Notes under the pieces: model-generated
Database searches by the model: none
What the model saw: only the letters and a program-made list of their open reading frames with translations
What the model was told of the DNA's origin: nothing
From: Pseudomonadales bacterium
Lineage (GTDB): Bacteria > Pseudomonadota > Gammaproteobacteria > Pseudomonadales > JAHEIH01
Length of the DNA stretch: 5,089 nucleotides
Direction: 5' to 3'
NCBI GenBank assembly: GCA_023255355.1
Contig: JALRIU010000114.1
Location: 1-5,089, forward strand
Part shown: in pieces, positions 1-5,089 of the stretch
Numbering within the stretch: the stretch's first letter is position 1
Layout of the letters: each line of letters opens with the position of its first letter
Translations under genes and position numbers: made by a program

Positions 1-631
1 CTTCAAAAAAAATATCCATTGCATCTGAAACAAGATCACGCTTTAGGTTAGGGAAATGGACATCAATAATCGCCTGCATCGTTTCGCGATCGGGAAATTG
101 TATGAAATGGAAAAAACAACGTCGCAAGAAAGCATCAGGCAGTTCTTTTTCGTTATTACTAGTAATGATAATAATTGGGCGATGCTTTGCCACAATCGTT
201 TCACCTGTCTCGTATACAAAAAACTCCATTTTATCGAGTTCAACCAATAGGTCATTGGGAAATTCGATATCAGCCTTATCAATTTCATCGATTAACAACA
301 CAACCTGCTGATCAGCCTCAAAAGCCTCCCACAACTTACCTTTTTTAATATAGTTTGCAATATCATGGACTCGATCATCACCCAATTGAGAGTCACGTAG
401 GCGTGATACTGCGTCATATTCATAAAGACCCTGCTGGGCTTTTGTGGTTGACTTGATATGCCATTGAATCAGAGGTTTACCGAGGGCCTCAGCCACCTGC
501 TCTGCAAGCATGGTCTTACCTGTGCCTGGCTCTCCTTTAATCAATAAAGGACGAGACAAGGCAATGGATGCATTCACAGCCATGCTTAAGTCATCAGTGG
601 AAACGTAATCTTTGGTGCCTTCAAAACGCAT
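1..631 (-). CDS. MoxR-family AAA+ ATPase, 3' part beyond the window
   Basis: This is the first 210 codons of a gene that runs off the left edge; I translated it by hand and found no internal stop. The protein shows a Walker A site GEPGTGKT (residues 33-40), a Walker B strand VLLIDEID (111-118), a sensor-1 segment ITSNN (156-160) and the arginine-finger region LPDAFLRRC (164-172). This pattern is typical of MoxR ATPases (AAA_5 type, CoxD-like), which are usually about 280 residues, so roughly a quarter is missing. Known MoxR proteins are cytoplasmic ATPases that act as chaperones for metal or cofactor insertion and complex maturation, commonly with a vWA-domain partner. The ATG at 631 is the only plausible start because an in-frame TAA lies five codons upstream; the ribosome binding site is weak (TGGG nine bases away). 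The upstream neighbour is a vWA protein, but an intrinsic terminator separates the two, so separate transcription is likely. The substrate cannot be told from the sequence. Confidence 0.93.
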   Translation of the reverse strand, partial: MRFEGTKDYVSTDDLSMAVNASIALSRPLLIKGEPGTGKTMLAEQVAEALGKPLIQWHIKSTTKAQQGLYEYDAVSRLRDSQLGDDRVHDIANYIKKGKLWEAFEADQQVVLLIDEIDKADIEFPNDLLVELDKMEFFVYETGETIVAKHRPIIIITSNNEKELPDAFLRRCFFHFIQFPDRETMQAIIDVHFPNLKRDLVSDAMDIFFE

Positions 632-664
632 AATTTTTACCCATTAGTTTTAACGCCCACTAAC

Positions 665-696
665 TTAATAGTTGAAGGAATTAAGAGCAATGTCAA
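665..696 (-). promoter_or_regulatory. Candidate sigma-70 promoter for the MoxR gene
   Basis: On the minus strand a perfect -35 hexamer TTGACA (691-696) is followed by TATTAA (665-670), a 4/6 match to the -10 box. The spacing is 20 bases, longer than the ideal 17. It sits between the terminator of the upstream gene and the MoxR start, where a promoter would be needed. The spacing makes this tentative; at exactly 17 bases the hexamer AACTAT matches only 3/6. Confidence 0.35.
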
Positions 697-722
697 TTTG
701 CGTAAGATGACAGTTTTTAATG

Positions 723-752
723 AAAAAACGGCCAACAAATTTTGTTGGCCGT
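723..752 (-). terminator. Rho-independent terminator of the vWA gene unit
   Basis: A nearly perfect inverted repeat spans 728-752, with arms ACGGCCAAC and GTTGGCCGT that can pair for nine bases and extend through AAA/TTT toward the centre. On the minus strand it is followed at once by six T residues (723-728), the classic form of an intrinsic terminator. It begins 18 bases after the TAA of the vWA gene. The plus strand has no T-run after the stem, so it should act only on leftward transcription. It separates the ycgN/membrane protein/vWA unit from the MoxR gene. Confidence 0.9.
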
Positions 753-770
753 TGATTAAAGAACAAATGA

Positions 771-3700
771 TTAGGATTTTTTATCGTCTTGATTCTCTAA
801 ATCATCCAACAAACTATCAAGATCATCTAAATCATCCAAACCATCAAATTCTTCATCAAGATCAGGCAGATCATCGGCGCTAAGATCATTGGCAACTAAA
901 TCTTGCAGAGCATCATCGGCCTCAACAAGAGATACTGCCTCATCCTCTGTTAAATCTACCATCAAATCGTCTTGCGGTTCGTCAACATCTAATGATACAT
1001 CATCAAGCAAAGCGTCTAGATCATCCATGTTGTCGTCAGTGATGGATTGCTTATTTTCTTCATTGAGCATTTCATCCAATACTGAATCAAAATCTACATT
1101 ATCAAGGGCAGAAAAATTTGTTGTTTTTTGCTTGGTTTCCGCGGGTTTAAATGAATCAGCCCCGAATGATAAGTCTTCTAGGTCATCGCCTAAACTTGTA
1201 AATACATCATTATCTTCTAAAAAGTCAGAAAGCTCTTCATCAGTGACTTCATCGTTTAATAATGGCAGGTCTTGATCGGCATCTATTTCGGACTCGATAG
1301 GTTCTTGTTCTACTGGCGTTTCGATTGAATCAAACTCATCGAGCTCTATCTCATTTTCTGCATCAAAAGCTAATGCATCTTCTTCATTGAGCTCCAGCTC
1401 TGACAATTGATTATCAAGGCTGGCTAAATCGGTATCTGTTTCGTCATCGATGGCAAATTCACTATCAAGTAGTGCATCGTGTTCGATATCCTCAATTAAT
1501 TCATCTTCGATATTATCGTCAGCAATATCGTCAACGATTTCTTCATCATCCTCATCTTCACTCAGTTCTTCAGCAGCGAATTCATCTGGGGATAGATCTA
1601 TATCATCCAAGGGCTCTACATCGTCTTCAGCAACTGACAAATCATTTTCGATTGTAACTTCAACGCAGTGGTCATCCAAGGACACATCATCTTCGCTAAT
1701 TTCTTCGGCGATATGTTCATCTGGGGATAGATCTATATCCTCAAACGTCTCTAAATCGTCTTCAGCTATGAACTGAGGAGAATCATCAACGTCAAGCTCT
1801 TGTGTATCGGTTATAGTAATTTCGTCGTCTTGAGTTAATTCAGATTGAACTGGCGAGTCTTCATTATCTTCAAATACTTCTTCAAGGCTCTCTGTGGTAT
1901 CTAGATCTTCATTGCTTAAAGGATCCGCAAGATCTGCAGGCTCATTAACATCAGATTTAGCAAGCGCGGCACCTTCAAGTTCTAGGTCTGCTAACTCTGC
2001 GTCATCCAGCATACTATCAAAATCAAGATCATCGTCTTCGGTGTCTTCATCATCTTGCTCTTCATGATGCATAGCCTCAACAACGTCTTCTTCGATAGCG
2101 TCATCAAAATATTCTGGGACTTCTGGTTCGTCATTTTCTACGCTATCTAGATTTTCGTCCTCAGATACAGCTTCATCTTCAGCTGCCAGCTCTGCTGCAG
2201 CCTGCTCAACAATATCATCGATATTGTCATCGCCATCATCTCGTTCAGCATACAACTCATCATCAGCCATTAATTCATCAAACGAAGGAACATCGACAGG
2301 TTCTGAATTATTTTCTTCCTCAATATCAACCGCTTGTAAGCTCGACAAGTCACCCATAGGAGCGTCTTCTTGACTTTCAATTTCTGGGTCAGCAAGACTT
2401 TCAGCCATCGGCGTAGATTCTTCAGGATTGTGTTTATTGCTTTTAATGCGTCGATAAATCCAAACCGCGATTAAAATAATTAATAGATTAGCGGCACCAA
2501 CAGCAGCAATAATGAGTTGTTTGCGTGACAGGCCGAACATACCCTTTTCCTCAACCGGCTTTACGTTTTGAGGAGGTATAGGTACAGGAGCCACTTTAAC
2601 AACAGGCTCAGGAACGACGCCTGGGCTACTTATAACTGTCTCAATTAGTGTTCTATTAAATGACTCACCATCGGTAAAACGACCGTAAGCTGATACATTC
2701 AGGGTGTAATCGCCAAGATCTCTTAACTCGCCCTGCCAGAGCCATCCATCCGCTGCATCCAGGGTTTTACTCTCACCATTGATAGCGGGGCTCAATGTCA
2801 ACTCGTAATTTAAACTATCAATTTGTAAGTTTGGACTGTTAGGTGTAATCAAAACCGTTAATTGAGTACTTTCAGGATCAAAATTGATATCTGATGAAAA
2901 TAGCGAGTTAATCGTAAATTGGGTTTTAACACGTCTATCAAATGTTGGCGACTTCACGTCCGCTTGTAATGCGAAGCTTCCAGTGCGATCTGTAGGCACA
3001 CGATATTGGTAGCTGCCATCCTGGTTAGCGATTAAATCCGGTGACGTGGTTTCAGTAGTTGCAACATCAGTGAGCGTGATACCCACATCAAGTAAATTCA
3101 AAAACGCTTTATCGCTTACTATATTACCTTGCTGCAATACATCGAGCGTTATATCGGTAGAGCGACCTTGATCGATACTGCCTGGTAGTTGACTCAAGGC
3201 GATACTAAGGTTGCTAACAATTGATACACGGTTCGCCTCGTCTTCATCAGCCTTGATTTGCCATGTACCCTGCATAGGGTTGTTAATGGTCACTAAGTCG
3301 TAATCACTGCCACTATACCAACGCACATTTGATGCGCTTGAGTTAGCATCGATCAAGCTGCTATCAGGCAATATAAGCTGAGTTGCAGGAGCAGACTGGC
3401 TATGAAATACCAATGCGGTAAATTCATCGATCGACGCGTCGATATTAAATTGATTGTTCTCGATTGCCACTTCTGTCGCTGGCACTATGTTAGTTAGCGT
3501 TTGTAGAAAAATTTTACTTAACTCATCGGCGCTTTCAGCGATGGCAAATTGGCCGCCTGACTGAGAAGACAAACGCTGTAGGAGTTCTTCATCGGTATCT
3601 TTTGAAAGCGCTATGGTATGAATGACAACCCCTGCAGCTTTGTATCGATCTAAAATCTCACCGAGAATTCTGCTGCGTTCTGTGGCATCGGTACTGGGGT

Positions 3701-4142
3701 CATCGGAAATATCAACCATGCCATCGGTTAAAAGGATGATACTTGTTGGTGTTTTTTTGGTATCAAAAAAGCTGTAATTAAAATCATATGCAGCGTTATC
3801 TAGTGCTGCACCAATGTTTGTATATAAACCGTGCGAGGAGATATTCTTTGACGCTGCAATTGCCTGCTCACGCCACTTATCGTTAATAGGTTGTGGCTTT
3901 ACAGCCATATTTACCCACTGCCCAAAGGTCCATATCCCCGCCCGTGAATCACTAGGCAGCAGGTTAACAATGAGTTGAAGTGCAGACTGGCGAAGATTGT
4001 TAGGATCGTTTTGCTTCATGCTGCCGGAAACGTCGATCAAAACCCGAACGTCAGTACTAGGGGTTATCTCTATCTCAGCAGCGATAACAACATAGCTACT
4101 TATAACTAAGTAGGCAGCGAATATGAGTTTGAGGCCTTTCAT
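771..4142 (-). CDS. Membrane-anchored vWA-domain protein with giant acidic cytoplasmic tail
   Basis: This 1123-residue protein has five visible parts. Residues 1-22 form a signal peptide (basic MKGLK, hydrophobic core, VIAA before the likely cleavage). Residues 31 to about 220 are a vWA domain with a complete MIDAS metal site: DVSGS (D37, S39, S41), T108 and D140 in LLTDG. Residues 225-505 look beta-rich and may hold Ig-like modules, for example around GSYQYRVPTDRTGSF (376-390). A Pro/Val linker (508-530) leads to one transmembrane helix (about 543-563), followed by the positive-inside RRIKSNK. The remaining 553 residues are a low-complexity cytoplasmic tail, by hand count about 224 Asp+Glu against 8 Lys+Arg. 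vWA domains usually mediate metal-dependent protein binding or complex assembly; the partner here is unknown. The ATG has a good ribosome binding site (AAGGA, seven-base spacing). I know no gene name. The tail layout recalls FimV/TspA, but no LysM domain is visible. BatA-type vWA proteins differ in domain order and lack such a tail. Confidence 0.93.
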   Translation of the reverse strand: MKGLKLIFAAYLVISSYVVIAAEIEITPSTDVRVLIDVSGSMKQNDPNNLRQSALQLIVNLLPSDSRAGIWTFGQWVNMAVKPQPINDKWREQAIAASKNISSHGLYTNIGAALDNAAYDFNYSFFDTKKTPTSIILLTDGMVDISDDPSTDATERSRILGEILDRYKAAGVVIHTIALSKDTDEELLQRLSSQSGGQFAIAESADELSKIFLQTLTNIVPATEVAIENNQFNIDASIDEFTALVFHSQSAPATQLILPDSSLIDANSSASNVRWYSGSDYDLVTINNPMQGTWQIKADEDEANRVSIVSNLSIALSQLPGSIDQGRSTDITLDVLQQGNIVSDKAFLNLLDVGITLTDVATTETTSPDLIANQDGSYQYRVPTDRTGSFALQADVKSPTFDRRVKTQFTINSLFSSDINFDPESTQLTVLITPNSPNLQIDSLNYELTLSPAINGESKTLDAADGWLWQGELRDLGDYTLNVSAYGRFTDGESFNRTLIETVISSPGVVPEPVVKVAPVPIPPQNVKPVEEKGMFGLSRKQLIIAAVGAANLLIILIAVWIYRRIKSNKHNPEESTPMAESLADPEIESQEDAPMGDLSSLQAVDIEEENNSEPVDVPSFDELMADDELYAERDDGDDNIDDIVEQAAAELAAEDEAVSEDENLDSVENDEPEVPEYFDDAIEEDVVEAMHHEEQDDEDTEDDDLDFDSMLDDAELADLELEGAALAKSDVNEPADLADPLSNEDLDTTESLEEVFEDNEDSPVQSELTQDDEITITDTQELDVDDSPQFIAEDDLETFEDIDLSPDEHIAEEISEDDVSLDDHCVEVTIENDLSVAEDDVEPLDDIDLSPDEFAAEELSEDEDDEEIVDDIADDNIEDELIEDIEHDALLDSEFAIDDETDTDLASLDNQLSELELNEEDALAFDAENEIELDEFDSIETPVEQEPIESEIDADQDLPLLNDEVTDEELSDFLEDNDVFTSLGDDLEDLSFGADSFKPAETKQKTTNFSALDNVDFDSVLDEMLNEENKQSITDDNMDDLDALLDDVSLDVDEPQDDLMVDLTEDEAVSLVEADDALQDLVANDLSADDLPDLDEEFDGLDDLDDLDSLLDDLENQDDKKS
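1551..1766 (-). repeat. Duplicated 27-residue module within the acidic tail
   Basis: Two copies of an acidic module lie in the vWA protein at residues 793-819 (DNA 1686-1766) and 838-864 (DNA 1551-1631). Both carry AEDD, then the shared core DIDLSPDE, then AEE and SED in the same register. At DNA level, 24 bases are identical between 1581-1604 and 1716-1739, exactly 135 bases (45 codons) apart. The near-identity of DNA, not only protein, suggests a fairly recent in-frame internal duplication. Confidence 0.8.
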
Positions 4143-4149
4143 TATCTGT

Positions 4150-4154
4150 TCCTT
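4150..4154 (-). promoter_or_regulatory. Ribosome binding site of the vWA gene
   Basis: The minus strand reads AAGGA seven bases before the ATG at 4142. It lies in the 32-base gap after the membrane protein gene and supports independent initiation of the vWA gene within a shared transcript. No promoter is evident in this short gap. Confidence 0.8.
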
Positions 4155-4174
4155 CAGTCAAAGGGCTGGTAGCC

Positions 4175-4516
4175 TTAAGCGGAGCGTTTCTTGTATTTGA
4201 CTACTATATAATAGGCGCTGGTTATCAAGATCGCCAACAAGGTCATGCCAAGCAAGCTAATTATTGCTTGTGTAGCAGACTCAAAATCCGCTGATAGGAT
4301 ACTCATGGTCATCTTCATCAGCGCGGGGGCAAAGTAAAGACGCTCTGTGTCTGTTGCTACTGGTGCTAACAAAACACCAAGATAGATACCTTGAAATAAT
4401 ATTCGAACAAATGGCCTGCGCCATTTTTTTATAAGGTGACGAAGGACAATAAGGCCGCCAATAACGCCAGCCCAATAAACAATCCATGATAAAAAATGTG
4501 CGAAATCTGTTAACAC
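4175..4516 (-). CDS. Small three-span inner-membrane protein of unknown function
   Basis: This 113-residue protein has three hydrophobic segments, at about residues 6-26, 36-53 and 83-106. A strongly basic loop (RHLIKKWRRP, 26-35) lies between the first two spans, and the C-terminus is basic (KYKKRSA). By the positive-inside rule this gives an outside N-terminus, an inside first loop, an outside loop (54-82) and an inside C-terminus. No catalytic motif or named family is recognised. The GTG start at 4516 directly follows the TAA of the ycgN homologue with no gap, and GGGTG lies upstream as a modest ribosome binding site. Translational coupling with ycgN is therefore likely. The next gene, 32 bases on, encodes the membrane-anchored vWA protein, so a role as its membrane partner or stabiliser is a reasonable inference, but it is not shown by the sequence. 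Confidence 0.85.
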   Translation of the reverse strand: MLTDFAHFLSWIVYWAGVIGGLIVLRHLIKKWRRPFVRILFQGIYLGVLLAPVATDTERLYFAPALMKMTMSILSADFESATQAIISLLGMTLLAILITSAYYIVVKYKKRSA

Positions 4517-4966
4517 TTATATCACCCAATTAACAATGTGTTCTTCGTAATCTTCTTCTTTTATGTCATTTTCGCTCAAACAGAGTCCAGCCACAGATCG
4601 ACCTAATTTTCTCGTCGACGTTGGATCCCCGCTTCGTAATGGATGCCATTTAGGCAGCCCCTCGCCTTCAGCTAAGCGACGATATGCACATGTCGATGGC
4701 AGCCAATAAAACTCGTGAATATTATCAGAGGTCAAAACCGTGCAGCCAATTACTTTGGTCTTGCGATTATCATAATCACAGCATTGCGCAGTGGCTGTAT
4801 CTAGCAAGCGACAGGCAACTTTTGTGTAATATACTGCACCAGCATCCTCTTCATCCTCAATTTTATGCAGACAACATTTGCCGCAACCATCACACAAGGA
4901 CTCCCATTGGGCCTGTGTCATGTCTTGCAATTTGGTAGTCTTCCAAAAATCAGCGCAATCTTCCAT
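4517..4966 (-). CDS. ycgN: YcgN-family cysteine-cluster protein (YkgJ/UPF0260)
   Basis: From the ATG at 4966 this is a 149-residue soluble protein that matches E. coli YcgN (about 153 residues) as I remember it. Shared blocks are FWKTTKLQDMTQAQWESLCDG, the CDGCGKCC cluster, YYTKVACRLLD, EFYWLPSTCAYR, LAEGEGLPKWHPL and a C-terminal EEHIVNW. Positions counted from this start are: cysteines C25, C28, C31 and C32 in the cluster, with further conserved cysteines at C52, C62, C63, C75 and C93. The CxxCxxCC pattern suggests binding of zinc or an iron-sulfur cluster; the biochemical role of the family is, to my knowledge, not settled. The frame stays open upstream to the window edge, with TTG (5083) and GTG (5080) as other starts. 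I prefer 4966 because it gives the family length and the upstream part is foreign in composition. No strong ribosome binding site marks 4966, so the start is less sure than the identity. Confidence 0.9.
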   Translation of the reverse strand: MEDCADFWKTTKLQDMTQAQWESLCDGCGKCCLHKIEDEEDAGAVYYTKVACRLLDTATAQCCDYDNRKTKVIGCTVLTSDNIHEFYWLPSTCAYRRLAEGEGLPKWHPLRSGDPTSTRKLGRSVAGLCLSENDIKEEDYEEHIVNWVI

Positions 4967-5089
4967 CCACGCCACCGGCTCCTGCTGCTGTGCTGGCCGC
5001 TCGGTCAGTGCTTCGCGGATGGCGGTGATGGCTTTGCTTATGATCCTCCCGTCGTAATTCAGTACAGGGTTTGTATTCACCAACCCATG
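4967..5089 (-). other. GC-rich in-frame extension upstream of ycgN, possibly chimeric
   Basis: This stretch is open in the ycgN frame up to the window edge. It encodes about 40 residues not seen in YcgN proteins, including AIREALTERP, AQQQEPVAW. By hand count 45 of 64 bases in 4967-5030 are G or C, against about 43% in a 60-base sample inside ycgN (4741-4800). Phrases like PAQQ-EPVA are, as I recall, frequent in phage hypothetical proteins. It could be a real N-terminal extension, the tail of an upstream inserted element, or an assembly junction near a contig end. No start codon with a good ribosome binding site is visible in frame. Confidence 0.5.

Noticed and set aside
43..311. Small open frames on both strands within the MoxR gene (43-288 minus, 56-250 and 102-311 plus).
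   Set aside because: They overlap a clear MoxR coding frame with intact Walker motifs, and their translations show no family features.
723..752. The hairpin as a bidirectional terminator or operator.
   Set aside because: The plus strand lacks a T-run after the stem and no plus-strand gene ends here; the minus-strand U-tract fits a one-way terminator.
698..883. Plus-strand open frame of 61 codons over the terminator and the vWA 3' end.
   Set aside because: It reads through the terminator stem and the antisense of the acidic C-terminus, with a His/Gln-rich low-complexity product and no ribosome binding site that I could see.
889..1776. Two Ser-rich open frames on the plus strand (889-1275 and 1450-1776).
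   Set aside because: They are antisense shadows of the acidic tail: GAT/GAA-rich coding reads as TCATC/TTC, hence Ser, on the other strand. They have no domain signal.
777..2440. Dense TCATC/TCTTC short repeats on the plus strand, considered as a microsatellite or CRISPR-like array.
   Set aside because: There is no fixed repeat length or regular spacer. The pattern is explained by Asp/Glu/Leu codons on the minus strand.
4281..4938. Other-frame open readings at 4281-4529 (minus) and 4684-4938 (plus).
   Set aside because: They overlap the membrane protein and ycgN genes in other frames; the true frames have transmembrane topology or the conserved CxxCxxCC motif.

Overview
This window reads as chromosomal DNA of a Gram-negative bacterium, most likely a marine-type gammaproteobacterium. 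The evidence is a recognisable YcgN-family protein, moderate G+C (roughly 40-45% where I counted) and a protein with a Sec signal, one membrane span and a very acidic cytoplasmic tail. Genus cannot be fixed from the sequence. All four genes lie on the minus strand, so transcription runs from right to left.

Layout in transcription order: (1) a ycgN homologue (core 4517-4966), whose reading frame stays open to the right edge through an unusually GC-rich stretch with a different character. (2) A small three-span membrane protein (4175-4516), whose GTG start directly abuts the ycgN stop codon. (3) After a 32-base gap with a clear ribosome binding site, a 1123-residue protein (771-4142). It has a signal peptide, a periplasmic von Willebrand factor A (vWA) domain with a complete MIDAS site, beta-rich linker regions, one transmembrane helix and a cytoplasmic tail of about 550 residues that is about 40% Asp+Glu. 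(4) A strong intrinsic terminator (723-752) closes this three-gene unit. (5) A MoxR-family AAA+ ATPase gene (start at 631) follows, with a possible promoter of its own, and runs off the left edge.

The most distinctive object is the vWA protein. It joins a metal-dependent adhesion/complex-assembly domain outside the membrane to a large, low-complexity, polyanionic tail inside, with recurrent short motifs in the tail. Its architecture resembles FimV/TspA-type polar scaffold proteins in layout only (periplasmic domain, one span, acidic tail), with a vWA domain in place of LysM. Tight linkage to a small membrane protein suggests the two act together at the inner membrane. MoxR ATPases commonly work with vWA proteins, so the adjacent MoxR gene is a candidate partner, although the terminator shows it is not simply in the same transcription unit. 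No mobile element, CRISPR array, tRNA or rRNA was found.
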